Assembly: GCA_945860385.1 (NCBI GenBank)
Contig: CAMAQD010000003.1
Location: 97,914-161,913 of the forward strand
Length of the DNA: 64,000 nt
Direction: 5' to 3'
Source: Flavobacterium psychrophilum
Lineage (GTDB): Bacteria; Bacteroidota; Bacteroidia; Flavobacteriales; Flavobacteriaceae
A program made the position numbers and the translations under genes. The notes beneath the pieces are model-generated. The model saw nothing but the letters and a program-made list of their open reading frames with translations. It had not been told where the DNA came from and searched no databases. How positions within the stretch are numbered: position 1 is the first letter of the stretch; every line of letters starts with the position of its first letter. Below are positions 53,701 to 61,866 of the stretch, in pieces.

Positions 53701-55222
53701 TTTCAACATTGATTTGAAAATCATATCGGCTACTCTTTTTACTCAAATCTACCAATCCATCAAAATTCATTTTCAGATTTGGATCATTTGCATGAACCTG
53801 ACCTTTATAAAGACCTCTTACAAAGCTTCCGTTCAAATCTAAATCGCTATAGGTATAATTGTTATAATTTATTTTAGCAACACTCCCTTTTACTGAAGTA
53901 TTCAAGGATTTTTCAGAGAAACCCTGACCATCAATATCCAGATTCAAACTTGCTTTTCCTAAGTCTTTTCGATCAATAAAAGCCCCAATATCAAAATTAT
54001 CTAAGACAACATTTCCAGCATAGGTGGCTTTGTCCGATAAATTCATATTTTCGATAATCAAATCCGATTTCACATTTCCTATTTGCGAGGCCATCAAAAA
54101 ATTAGCATCCAAAGAAGTGGTAGTAACTTCAGCATTTCCAACTAAAATGATTGTGCCCAATTTTTTCAAAATAACAGGTAATGTTCTCCCTAAAACGTTC
54201 GGCAAAATGACTACTAAATCATTGTAACTAGTGGAAAGTTTGGCAAATCTTCCATTCATAAAAAATTCTTTTCCTTTACTCGGAAAAAGATTTTTGAAGT
54301 TGAGTGTACCAACAATTTGAGAATTTCTGGAGTCAGACAAATTAAAATTAGTTAGCACCAAATTATTTAATGGTCCTTTGATTCTTCCCTTTATTTTAAA
54401 AAGTTGATTTTTACCCAGTTCATTATAAAAACTACGAATATCATTAGAGGCTAAAGATGCTTTTTCCAGTTTAATATCAAAATCGACTTTATCAGTAAAG
54501 TGGGCAAAATCTTCAATTTCATAATTCATAACCACAGACCCTTTTAGCTTGGATTCTTTGGTAACTAAATCAAGATTTTCAAGTTTAATATGCTTTTGAG
54601 TATAACTGAATTTTGTACTTAAATCTTCAATAAATATTCCGCGATGATCCTGAAATGACAAGGCATTGATAGTTGTAGTCACTTCTGGTCCATAGATTCT
54701 CAAAGCAGTAGCCGCTAAATTAATTTTTGTAAAGTCGACATCTTTGGGATTTGCTCTATTTTCGTCAATAAGGCTGTAACGTCCGTTAGTGATTTTTACT
54801 TTAGTGGCTGTTAGTAGAAATTTTTTATTAGATGGTGGAGTCTTCGAATCGAATGCAGCAACAAATTTGTCAAGATTGGATTGTTTTTCCTTTTTGTAAG
54901 TTTTCATATTGAAATACAAACTATCTAATGCAATGTCACCAAAAATTAAATCTCCATCTACTATTTTACTCCAGTCTAAAATATTAGTCTTTATTCGGTT
55001 AGCAGAAATCAAAGTGTCTTTATGATGATCTAGAATCAAAACATTTTTAAGTTTCATTCCTCCAAAAACCGTCAAAGAAACTTCCTCAACATTGATACTT
55101 ATCTTATATTTTTCATTAAGCGTATTAGTGACATAATTCCCAATTTTAGTTTGAACAAATGGCAGTGTCAAAGCAATACCAAGAACCAAAACTAGCAGGA
55201 TGAGTGCAAGAATCGTACGCAA
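50759..55222 (-). CDS. tamB: TamB-family translocation and assembly module protein
   Basis: A very large protein (1487 residues or slightly more) with an N-terminal membrane anchor (ILALILLVLVLGIALTLPFV) and a long array of amphipathic beta strands. The C-terminal DUF490/TamB domain (about 1150-1420) includes GHGMKGKGNGTLLFKINTLG, FKYGGLIDKKFTVKKGG, QTQALYLLSTGGFLS and RINERITINGKVG-like segments. TamB-like proteins bridge the envelope and move phospholipids or help outer-membrane assembly. The start codon given is TTG at 55222. The frame is open up to 55275 (KKIIKIVL precedes it) but offers no ATG. It is divergent from tsaD. Confidence 0.88.
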   Translation of the reverse strand: MRTILALILLVLVLGIALTLPFVQTKIGNYVTNTLNEKYKISINVEEVSLTVFGGMKLKNVLILDHHKDTLISANRIKTNILDWSKIVDGDLIFGDIALDSLYFNMKTYKKEKQSNLDKFVAAFDSKTPPSNKKFLLTATKVKITNGRYSLIDENRANPKDVDFTKINLAATALRIYGPEVTTTINALSFQDHRGIFIEDLSTKFSYTQKHIKLENLDLVTKESKLKGSVVMNYEIEDFAHFTDKVDFDIKLEKASLASNDIRSFYNELGKNQLFKIKGRIKGPLNNLVLTNFNLSDSRNSQIVGTLNFKNLFPSKGKEFFMNGRFAKLSTSYNDLVVILPNVLGRTLPVILKKLGTIILVGNAEVTTTSLDANFLMASQIGNVKSDLIIENMNLSDKATYAGNVVLDNFDIGAFIDRKDLGKASLNLDIDGQGFSEKSLNTSVKGSVAKINYNNYTYSDLDLNGSFVRGLYKGQVHANDPNLKMNFDGLVDLSKKSSRYDFQINVENADLKKLNFMKDSISKFQGDIVVNLSGNTVDNLSGDVFVNKTTYQNAKATYTFDDFYINSTFDQNGVRTIKVNSQDIIEGEIVGKFQFNQLEKLVMNSLGSLYTNFKPEKVKKGQFLKFNFSIYNKIIEIFYPEISIATNTIVKGNINSDNLEFKLNFNSPKVTASTNTFDNIRVNIDNKNPLYNAFIELDSIKTKFYKIRDFSLINVTMKDTLFFRSEFKGGTRGQDYFNLNLYHTINKDNNNVVGINKSEIKLKDYLWFLNEKESPNNQIVFDKSFQNFNFDNIILTHENQEITFMGDIKGKTYKDLKLSFKNVDLNQITPADPKFVFKGNLDAVINYKQNKSVFQPTASIQIDSLNINNTNLGYLNFDITGDETFRKFAVNSSIENQNLESFSIDGNFEIVDKNTILDLQLKLDKFNLGILGPLGGDVISNIRGFATGNASIAGNLKKPEINGRLYVDEAGLKIPYLNVDYSLGNRTIVDLTDEKFLFKNDVLTDTKFGTKGNLNGSVEHRNFSDWKLDLSINSNRLLVLDTQDSEDAAYYGIAFIDGTATIKGPTNSLFIKVAAKSEKGSSLKIPINNSENVSNNDFLHFLTAKEKFNFKKGIVDNSRNYKGLELEFDLDITPDAEVEVILDRNTGHGMKGKGNGTLLFKINTLGKFNMWGDFQAYEGTYNFKYGGLIDKKFTVKKGGYISWEGNPMRARLNLEAIYKTSANPSVLLENSSYNKKIDVNVIIGVRGDLTSPEPDFNFEFPTVSNVMKSEIEYKLGDKEVRQTQALYLLSTGGFLSSEGVSQSALSQSAFETASSLLTGMIQSNDEKFQVNIDIIGADRTTGKETDGRFVASISSKINERITINGKVGVPFGGISQTAVIGDVEILYRVNEDGTVNLRFFNRENDISYIGEGIGYTQGVGISYEVDFDTFNELINKFRNKKIKKVLESPVLDNDSNLAPERRDQSKPYNPNSKVLYPNTVGRVPEED

Positions 55223-55390
55223 TACTATTTTGATAATTTTTTTGATACTTATTTGCCTTTTAAATTTAATCTGAATTTACATTTTGCACAACGAAAGAAA
55301 GCCATTTTAGATAAAAATTCTTTAATTTTGGCTCCTCCGTAAAGTATATATTACGGATTGTCAAATATAATTCAAAATTTGTGCCTTTTT

Positions 55391-56413
55391 ATGCAAAATT
55401 CCGAGGTTTTTATTCTTGCTATCGAAAGTTCTTGCGATGAAACTGCTGCAGCGGTTTTACAGAACGACAAAGTATTATCGAATGTTGTCGCTAATCAATT
55501 GATACACAATCAATATGGAGGCGTCGTTCCAGAATTGGCTTCACGGGCACACCAACAAAATATTGTTCCTGTCATTGATGCTGCCTTACGCAAAGCAAAT
55601 ATAACAAAAGAGCAGTTATCTGCTATTGCATTTACACAAGGCCCAGGATTAATGGGTTCATTGCTTGTAGGAAGTTCATTTGCAAAGTCATTGTCTTTGG
55701 CATTAAACATTCCGTTGATTGCTGTCAATCATATGCAAGCCCACATTTTGGCTCATTTCATTAACGAAGATGGATTTGACAAACCAACATTTCCATTTTT
55801 GGCTTTGACCATTTCTGGCGGGCACACTCAAATCGTGAAAGTAAACGACTTTTTTGATATGGAAATTATTGGCGAAACTACGGATGATGCTGTAGGAGAA
55901 GCTTTTGATAAAAGTGCTAAAATCCTTGGACTTCCCTATCCTGGTGGTCCGCTTGTTGATAAATATGCCCAACTCGGAAATCCAAAAGCTTTTGCTTTCA
56001 CCAAACCAAAAGTTCCCGGATTAGACTTTAGTTTTTCGGGACTGAAAACAGCTATTTTGTATTTTATCCAAAAGAAAAAACTCGAAAATCCGAATTTTAT
56101 TGAAGAAAACCTCAATGACATCTGTGCTTCCATCCAACATACGATTATTGAAATTTTGATGGACAAAATGAAATTAGCGGTTGCAGCAACTGGAATTACA
56201 CAAATCGCCATTGGAGGAGGAGTTTCGGCCAATTCTGGAATTCGAAATACTTTGAAAGAAACCGAAAATAAATACGGTTGGAAAACCTACATTCCAAAAT
56301 TTGAATACACAACCGATAATGCTGCAATGATAGGAATTGTAGGTTATCAAAAGTTTTTATCCCAAAATTTCGAAACTTCGTCTGTAGTTTCAAAAGCACG
56401 AATTCAATTCTAA
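55391..56413 (+). CDS. tsaD: tRNA N6-threonylcarbamoyladenosine transferase TsaD
   Basis: A 340-residue enzyme that transfers the threonylcarbamoyl group to A37 of ANN-reading tRNAs. The ATG at 55391 (MQNSEVFILAIESSCDETAA) is preferred over an upstream TTG at 55358, as it gives the family length and start. Metal ligands are in HMQAHILAHF; other motifs are GVVPELASRAH, GPGLMGSLLVG, LTISGGHTQIV and AIGGGVSANSGIR. Essential in most bacteria. It sits three bases before rsmE and divergent from tamB, an arrangement common in this phylum. Confidence 0.95.
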   Translation: MQNSEVFILAIESSCDETAAAVLQNDKVLSNVVANQLIHNQYGGVVPELASRAHQQNIVPVIDAALRKANITKEQLSAIAFTQGPGLMGSLLVGSSFAKSLSLALNIPLIAVNHMQAHILAHFINEDGFDKPTFPFLALTISGGHTQIVKVNDFFDMEIIGETTDDAVGEAFDKSAKILGLPYPGGPLVDKYAQLGNPKAFAFTKPKVPGLDFSFSGLKTAILYFIQKKKLENPNFIEENLNDICASIQHTIIEILMDKMKLAVAATGITQIAIGGGVSANSGIRNTLKETENKYGWKTYIPKFEYTTDNAAMIGIVGYQKFLSQNFETSSVVSKARIQF

Positions 56414-56416
56414 ACT

Positions 56417-57121
56417 ATGCAATTATTCTATAATCCAACGATTGACGAAACCACCGAAAATTTTTCTTTTAACAAAGAAGAAAGCAAACACATTATAAAA
56501 GTACTGCGCAAAAAAGATACTGATATTTTATTCGTTACCAATGGTTTAGGTTTATTATTTGAGACAGAAATTACCTTAGCTTCGGATAATAAATGTACGG
56601 TAAAAATTCTTTCTATCGAAAAAACGGAGTCTTCAAAATTTCAACTGCATTTGGCTGTTGCACCGACAAAAATGAATGACCGATACGAATGGTTTTTAGA
56701 AAAAGCCACCGAAATTGGTATTCACGAAATCACACCAATTATTTGTGATCGGTCGGAACGAAAAGTGGTAAACAAAGAACGCTTTGAGAAAATTCTATTG
56801 ACAGCAATGAAGCAATCAAATGCTTTATTTCTTCCAAAACTCAATGAAGCAATCAGTTTCAAAGAATTTATAAAACGCAAAAACGAAGGTTTACAACTCA
56901 TTGCTCATTGCGAGGAAACCGATAGAAAAACACTAAAATCGGTTTTGAAAACAAACGAAAATGTTACTTTGCTCATTGGTCCAGAAGGTGATTTCTCTGA
57001 AAAAGAAATAGCATTGGCACTCGAACACAATTTTATTCCTGTGTCATTAGGAAACACACGATTAAGGACAGAAACGGCAGCCATAGTGGCTTGTCACAGT
57101 GTTGTTTTTTTTAATGAATAG
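56417..57121 (+). CDS. rsmE: 16S rRNA m3U1498 methyltransferase RsmE
   Basis: A 234-residue SPOUT methyltransferase. The N-terminal PUA-like part (SKHIIKVLRKKDTDILFVT) binds RNA. The knotted C-terminal part shows VAPTKMNDRYEWFLEKATEIG, TPIICDRSERKV, LLIGPEGDFSEKEI and the terminal knot LGNTRLRTETAAIVA. It methylates U1498 of 16S rRNA. It follows tsaD by three bases, so the two RNA-modification genes are an operon. A perfect palindrome lies after it. Confidence 0.93.
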   Translation: MQLFYNPTIDETTENFSFNKEESKHIIKVLRKKDTDILFVTNGLGLLFETEITLASDNKCTVKILSIEKTESSKFQLHLAVAPTKMNDRYEWFLEKATEIGIHEITPIICDRSERKVVNKERFEKILLTAMKQSNALFLPKLNEAISFKEFIKRKNEGLQLIAHCEETDRKTLKSVLKTNENVTLLIGPEGDFSEKEIALALEHNFIPVSLGNTRLRTETAAIVACHSVVFFNE

Positions 57122-57132
57122 TAACAACTTTC

Positions 57133-57165
57133 AAACCTCAAAGGTTTTTAAAACCTTTGAGGTTT
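57133..57165. terminator. Perfect 33-bp palindrome after rsmE
   Basis: AAACCTCAAAGGTTTT (57133-57148) and AAAACCTTTGAGGTTT (57150-57165) are exact reverse complements around one T. Both ends are A/T runs but no long T tract follows, so it may be a terminator or a dispersed repeat. It stands 16 bases before the next gene start. Confidence 0.55.
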
Positions 57166-57181
57166 AGTCATTTTAAAAATT

Positions 57182-57820
57182 ATGAAAAAAATATTTTACC
57201 TATTTCTACTTGTTTCAATGAATTCTTTTTCCCAAGAAATTGCTTTGGTAAAATACAGCGGTGGTGGCGATTGGTATGCTAATCCTACCTCATTACCCAA
57301 TTTGATAAAATACTGCAACGCCAATATCAACACCAAAATAAAATCCAAACCTGCGACTGTAACTCCTAGCAGTCCTGATTTATTTTCCTATCCTTTTGTG
57401 CATATGACGGGTCACGGAAACGTGGTTTTTAGTGATGCTGATGTTAGTAATCTAAGAAATTATTTGACTTCAGGAGGTTTTCTACATATAGATGACAATT
57501 ACGGAATGAACGAATATATCCGAAAAGAAATTAAGAAAATTTTTCCAAATATTGATTTAGTCGAAATTCCTGCCAATCATCCTATTTTTCAAAAACCCTA
57601 TATATTTGCCAATGGTTTACCTAAAATTCACGAACATGATGGAAAACGCCCTCAAGCTTTTGGCGTTTTTGTCGAAAACAGATTGGTGCTACTTTATACT
57701 TATGAATGTGATTTAGGAGATGGCTGGGAAGATGCCGAGGTGAATAACGACCCTTTCGAAATTCGCGAAAAAGCATTAAAAATGGGAGCCAACATTTTGA
57801 ATTACATTTTCAATAATTGA
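57182..57820 (+). CDS. Exported DUF4159-domain protein
   Basis: A 212-residue protein with a signal peptide (residues 1-18, MNSFSQ) and one DUF4159 domain, related to the glutamine-amidotransferase-like fold. Visible motifs are VKYSGGGDWYANPTSLPNLI, PFVHMTGHGNV, YLTSGGFLHIDDNYGMN and LLYTYECDLGDGWED. Many Bacteroidota have it as a lone gene, and its role is unknown. DUF4159 domains also occur at the end of larger aerotolerance-type proteins. The gene follows rsmE on the same strand, separated by the palindrome. Confidence 0.82.
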   Translation: MKKIFYLFLLVSMNSFSQEIALVKYSGGGDWYANPTSLPNLIKYCNANINTKIKSKPATVTPSSPDLFSYPFVHMTGHGNVVFSDADVSNLRNYLTSGGFLHIDDNYGMNEYIRKEIKKIFPNIDLVEIPANHPIFQKPYIFANGLPKIHEHDGKRPQAFGVFVENRLVLLYTYECDLGDGWEDAEVNNDPFEIREKALKMGANILNYIFNN

Positions 57821-57894
57821 ATTTATTTTAAAATTTTTAAACAATTTATTTTAATTTTGAAAAAAATAGTAACTATGGGAAAATAGTATTATTT

Positions 57895-57927
57895 TTTGGT
57901 AATTTATTTTGTATTTTGGTAAATTTG
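57895..57927 (+). promoter_or_regulatory. Promoter of the M43 metalloprotease gene
   Basis: TTTG at 57895-57898 and TAAATTTG at 57920-57927, 21 bases apart, form a full -33/-7 pair of the Bacteroidota type. The predicted leader is about 48 bases. Confidence 0.65.
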
Positions 57928-57981
57928 TTATACAATTGTAAATAATTAACCTAAACCATTAAATATTTAACACTTGTAATT

Positions 57982-58944
57982 ATGAAAAAAATCCTTTTAT
58001 CCGCAGCAGTAATCCTGATGCTTTTCTCTTGTCAAAACGAGTCAATAGATTTAGCCGATGGTACAACAAATGCCACCGCCCGTCGCCATTGTGCATCACA
58101 AGAAGTTCTCGAAGAACAATTAGCAGCCGATCCTACTTTGGCCATTAGAATGAATAAAATTGAAGTTTTCACACAAAAAAGAGCTTCCAATCCTAATTTC
58201 AGATTAGTAAATGGTAAAATTGTAATTCCAGTTGTTGTAAATGTTTTATACAAAACTGCAGCCGAAAATATTTCTGATGCTCAAATACAGTCACAAATTG
58301 CTGTATTAAATAAAGATTTTACTGCAACTAATTCAGATTTTGGAAGTATTCCTTCTTTATTTTCTGGAGTGGCTGCAAATTTTGATATCACTTTTGAATT
58401 AGTGACAATTATTAGAAAATCCACAACTAAAACATCATGGGGAACCAGAGATGCAATGAAAAAAACAAAACAAGGCGGATTAAACCCAACATCCCCTACA
58501 ACAACTTTAAACCTTTGGGTTTGTACCATTGGAGGGGGAATCCTGGGATATGCACAATTTCCTGGTGGTTCTTCAGCTACTGATGGAGTTGTTTGTGATT
58601 CTCAATATTTTGGTGTAACATCAAATTCTGGTGCAGCTTATCCTTATAATTTAGGAAGAACTGCTACTCACGAAGTAGGCCACTGGATGAATTTACGTCA
58701 TATTTGGGGTGATGCTACTTGTGGAAGTGATTTGGTTACTGATACACCAACTCACAATGCTGCAAATTATGGTGTACCAACTTATCCACATTTAAGTACT
58801 TGCACAGGAACACCAGTAGAAATGACAATGAACTACATGGACTACACAGACGACAGAGGAATGTATATGTTTACTAACGGACAAAAATCAAGAATGTCTG
58901 CTATATTCGTTTCTGGTGGTGCTAGATCTGGTTTCGGAATATAA
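57982..58944 (+). CDS. M43-family (pappalysin/cytophagalysin-like) metalloprotease lipoprotein
   Basis: A 320-residue zinc protease. A lipoprotein signal (ILMLFSCQNES, Cys at 16) precedes a pro-region (about 25-75, ending NGKIVIPVVVNVLYK). The catalytic domain contains HEVGHWMNLRHIWGD near 235, the extended HExxHxxGxxHxxx-type metzincin motif, and the Met-turn MTMNYMDYTDD. Cys pairs (CGSD, CTGTP) flank it. Unlike many flavobacterial M43 enzymes it has no C-terminal type IX secretion domain and ends right after the catalytic domain. It is therefore probably tethered to a membrane. It has its own promoter and terminator. Confidence 0.88.
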   Translation: MKKILLSAAVILMLFSCQNESIDLADGTTNATARRHCASQEVLEEQLAADPTLAIRMNKIEVFTQKRASNPNFRLVNGKIVIPVVVNVLYKTAAENISDAQIQSQIAVLNKDFTATNSDFGSIPSLFSGVAANFDITFELVTIIRKSTTKTSWGTRDAMKKTKQGGLNPTSPTTTLNLWVCTIGGGILGYAQFPGGSSATDGVVCDSQYFGVTSNSGAAYPYNLGRTATHEVGHWMNLRHIWGDATCGSDLVTDTPTHNAANYGVPTYPHLSTCTGTPVEMTMNYMDYTDDRGMYMFTNGQKSRMSAIFVSGGARSGFGI

Positions 58945-58967
58945 TTATTTTAGTGTTATAAATATGA

Positions 58968-58997
58968 AACTCGCTACTTGTTAGCGAGTTTTTTTTA
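58968..58997 (+). terminator. Terminator after the metalloprotease gene
   Basis: AACTCGCTA (58968-58976) pairs with TAGCGAGTT (58982-58990), then a run of T. A strong intrinsic terminator. Confidence 0.92.
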
Positions 58998-59021
58998 TCT
59001 TTAACCTCAAAAATATTAAAA

Positions 59022-60113
59022 ATGATTACATCAAAAATTATTGGAAACGGAATTTTAAGAGCTATAGGTTTTTTAGTTTTAGTCACAATATCCATATATT
59101 TTATTTATCTAATTCAGTCAGTTATAATCTATCTTGTAGTGGCGTTGATACTTACTTTAATAGGAAATCCAATTCTTGATTTCTTCAAAAGAAGATTAAA
59201 ATTCAAACATACTTTAGCAACAATTGCAACACTTTCCATTTTTATCCTTATTATAACTGGTTTTGTGCTAATGTTTATTCCTTTGATTTCTTCTCAAGGA
59301 GAAAACTTATCATTATTAAAAACATCCGAAATTGAAGGAAGTATAAACCAATTATCTGATAAAGTCGTTGCTTATTTAGAGAGTCATAATATTGATTCTA
59401 AAGAAATGCTTAAAGAAGCCAATGTTACATCTAAACTAAATTTTAATTTTATTCCAAATTTTTTAAATAATGTTCTGGCTACAATTGGAAGTTTTGGTAT
59501 GGGACTAGCATCTGTTTTATTTATTACTTTTTTCTTTCTCAAAGACCGATTACTTTTCATCGTTGGAGCAAAAAAATTAATTCCAGACTCACACGAAGAG
59601 CAAATTTTGAATTCGGTGCACAAAATAAATCATTTGCTTTCTCGCTATTTCATTGGATTATTGCTACAATTATCTATCGTCTTTGTGCTCTATGTTGTTG
59701 TGCTATTGATTTTTGGTATTCCCAACCTGATAATCATTGCTTTTTTATGTGCAGTTTTAAACATTGTACCATACATTGGTCCGCTAATCGCATCGATTTT
59801 AGCCGCTGTTCTAACGATGTTGAGCAACTTAGGTTCAGATTTTCAAACTGTAATATTACCAACGACCATCTACGTTTTAATAGGTTTTTGGATAGTGCAA
59901 GTCATCGACAACAACTTGTCACAACCTCTAATCTTTTCCAAAAGTGTAAGTTCTCATCCACTTGAAATCTTCCTTGTTATCCTAATTGCAGGGTTTCTAT
60001 CTGGCATTTTGGGAATGATAATTGCCGTTCCGTTATACACTATATTGAAAGTAATTGGAAAAGAATTTTTCCCAGAAAACAAAGTAATTCAGTTGCTTAC
60101 TAAAAATATTTAA
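59022..60113 (+). CDS. AI-2E family transporter (PF01594-type membrane protein)
   Basis: A 363-residue membrane protein with about eight helices. The family pattern is a pair of N-terminal helices, a periplasmic or soluble middle part (about 100-150) and a conserved C-terminal block: NIVPYIGPLIASILAAVLTML, IVQVIDNNLSQPLIFSKSVSSHPLEIF and LSGILGMIIAVPLYTILKVI. Members have been linked to autoinducer-2 export or to Na+/H+ exchange; the substrate here is unknown. It starts shortly after the terminator of the protease gene and leads into the methyltransferase gene two bases later. Confidence 0.88.
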   Translation: MITSKIIGNGILRAIGFLVLVTISIYFIYLIQSVIIYLVVALILTLIGNPILDFFKRRLKFKHTLATIATLSIFILIITGFVLMFIPLISSQGENLSLLKTSEIEGSINQLSDKVVAYLESHNIDSKEMLKEANVTSKLNFNFIPNFLNNVLATIGSFGMGLASVLFITFFFLKDRLLFIVGAKKLIPDSHEEQILNSVHKINHLLSRYFIGLLLQLSIVFVLYVVVLLIFGIPNLIIIAFLCAVLNIVPYIGPLIASILAAVLTMLSNLGSDFQTVILPTTIYVLIGFWIVQVIDNNLSQPLIFSKSVSSHPLEIFLVILIAGFLSGILGMIIAVPLYTILKVIGKEFFPENKVIQLLTKNI

Positions 60114-60115
60114 TT

Positions 60116-61300
60116 TTGGATTTAAGACTACTAAATTCTGATATTCAAGAATTTATTAACAACAATCTTGATACAGACATTGCAAAATTAGCCTTGCAAA
60201 AAAATCCATTTCCTGAAATGGAATGGATTACTATTTTGAACCAAATTGAGGCTAAAACCAAGTCAAAAGATAAATTACCTCATTGGTTTGCTGCAAAAAA
60301 CATCGTTTTTCCAAGCAAAATATCAGTCGAACAAACCTCATCCGAAAAAACGGCTTCCTATAAATCTGAAATTGTTTCTGGCGAGAGTCTCATTGATATG
60401 ACAGGAGGTTTTGGAATTGATGATTTTTATTTTGCAAAAAAGATGAAAAATGTCACCCATTGCGAAATAAACCCTGAACTTTCTCAAATCGTCAAACATA
60501 ATTTTGAGCAACTCAATATAAAAAATATCAGTTGTTTTTCTGGGGATAGTTTACAAATTTTGACTCAATTAAACTCCAAATACGATTGGATTTACATCGA
60601 TCCTTCCAGAAGAAACGATGCTAAAGGCAAAGTTTTCATGCTTAAAGATTGTTTGCCTAATGTTCCTGAACATCTCGATATTTTATTCAAATATGCGGAT
60701 AGAATTCTAATAAAAACAGCCCCTTTACTCGATATTTCGGCTGCCTTATCTGAATTGACAAACGTAAAATCGATACATATCATAGCTTTAGAAAATGACG
60801 TAAAAGAATTATTGTGGGAATTACGCAAAGATTATTTGGGGAAAATAACACTTAAAACCATCAATATTTTAAAAACTAAACGTGATACTTTCGAGTTTGT
60901 TTTGAACGAAAATCCCGAAGTTCCTGAATATGGTTCGCCCGAGAATTATCTATACGAACCCAACAGCGCCATAATGAAATCAGGCGGATTTGATGATGTT
61001 GGCACGTTTTATAACCTCAAAAAACTACACAGGCATTCGCATTTGTATACTAACTCCGAGATAATTACCTTTCCCGGAAGAATTTTCGAAATTGAAAATA
61101 CTCTTCAATATCATAAAAAAGAAATGAAAAATTTTATTGAAGGAAAACAATTCAATATAACCATCCGAAATTTTCCAGAAACGGTTGAAAACATTCGCAA
61201 AAAATGGAAAATAAAAGAAGGTGGAAATAAATATTGTTTTTTTACAACTGATGAAAATGACAATAAAATAGTTTTAATTTGCAAAAAAATTAATTACTAA
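60116..61300 (+). CDS. Class I SAM methyltransferase with THUMP-like domain, TTG start
   Basis: A 394-residue protein. The N-terminal helical part (about 1-85) precedes a Rossmann methyltransferase core (LIDMTGGFGIDDFYFAKKM, HCEINPELSQIV, the DPSRR motif in YIDPSRRNDAKG). The C-terminal part resembles the THUMP-like region (GSPENYLYEPNSAIMKSGGFDDVG, NFPETVENIRKKWKIKEGG). An RNA, probably tRNA or rRNA, is the likely substrate. The first codon is TTG at 60116, two bases after the transporter stop. The stop overlaps the start of the next gene by one base. Confidence 0.82.
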   Translation: MDLRLLNSDIQEFINNNLDTDIAKLALQKNPFPEMEWITILNQIEAKTKSKDKLPHWFAAKNIVFPSKISVEQTSSEKTASYKSEIVSGESLIDMTGGFGIDDFYFAKKMKNVTHCEINPELSQIVKHNFEQLNIKNISCFSGDSLQILTQLNSKYDWIYIDPSRRNDAKGKVFMLKDCLPNVPEHLDILFKYADRILIKTAPLLDISAALSELTNVKSIHIIALENDVKELLWELRKDYLGKITLKTINILKTKRDTFEFVLNENPEVPEYGSPENYLYEPNSAIMKSGGFDDVGTFYNLKKLHRHSHLYTNSEIITFPGRIFEIENTLQYHKKEMKNFIEGKQFNITIRNFPETVENIRKKWKIKEGGNKYCFFTTDENDNKIVLICKKINY

Positions 61301-61866
61301 TGAAACATGTAGCTCTAGCCTTTTTCCTATTGATAAGTAGCCAAATATTTGCCCAAAAAACCTGTGAATATAGCGTAAATGTAAAAGATTCTATAGGAAC
61401 CTATAAATTGACCAAAGAATATATGATTTACGAGAAAAATTTCGCAGGCAATAAAAATTACATCTTCCTTTCTTTAGCTTCAACCGATGGAACACCCTCC
61501 TTGAATTTGCAGATAATTCAAAAAAGTAAAGAATTTATGAAAGCGAATTGTTTTGATAAGGACTCAAAATTATTTTTACAATTGAATAACGGAAAAATTG
61601 TTACCCTACTCCACATTGACCAAGAAAACTGCGGCACAATGGTTAGAGATAGCGATGGATATGACAATAGACTTCTTGTTGGAAATTTTATGTTTTTAAA
61701 AGGTTCTTTTGAGGATTTAAAAAGCTCACCTGTCAATTTGATGCGAATTAAATATTTGACCGACTTAGAAGATTATGTTTTCCGAAAAGAATTTACAGCT
61801 GAAATGAACAATCAGGTTTATCAACCTGAAAATTTTTTCATCAATTATTTGCATTGTATAGACTAA
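61300..61866 (+). CDS. Exported protein of unknown function
   Basis: A 188-residue protein with a signal peptide (ALAFFLLISSQIFAQ, cut near 18). The mature sequence is beta-rich, with YSVNVKDSIGTYKLTKEYMIYEK and LFLQLNNGKIVTLLHIDQENCG. Cysteines at CEYSV, CFDKD, NCGT and LHCID might form disulfides. I know no family for it. Its start overlaps the last base of the methyltransferase stop (TAATGA), so it is coupled to that gene. It ends next to a convergent peptidase gene. Confidence 0.6.
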   Translation: MKHVALAFFLLISSQIFAQKTCEYSVNVKDSIGTYKLTKEYMIYEKNFAGNKNYIFLSLASTDGTPSLNLQIIQKSKEFMKANCFDKDSKLFLQLNNGKIVTLLHIDQENCGTMVRDSDGYDNRLLVGNFMFLKGSFEDLKSSPVNLMRIKYLTDLEDYVFRKEFTAEMNNQVYQPENFFINYLHCID

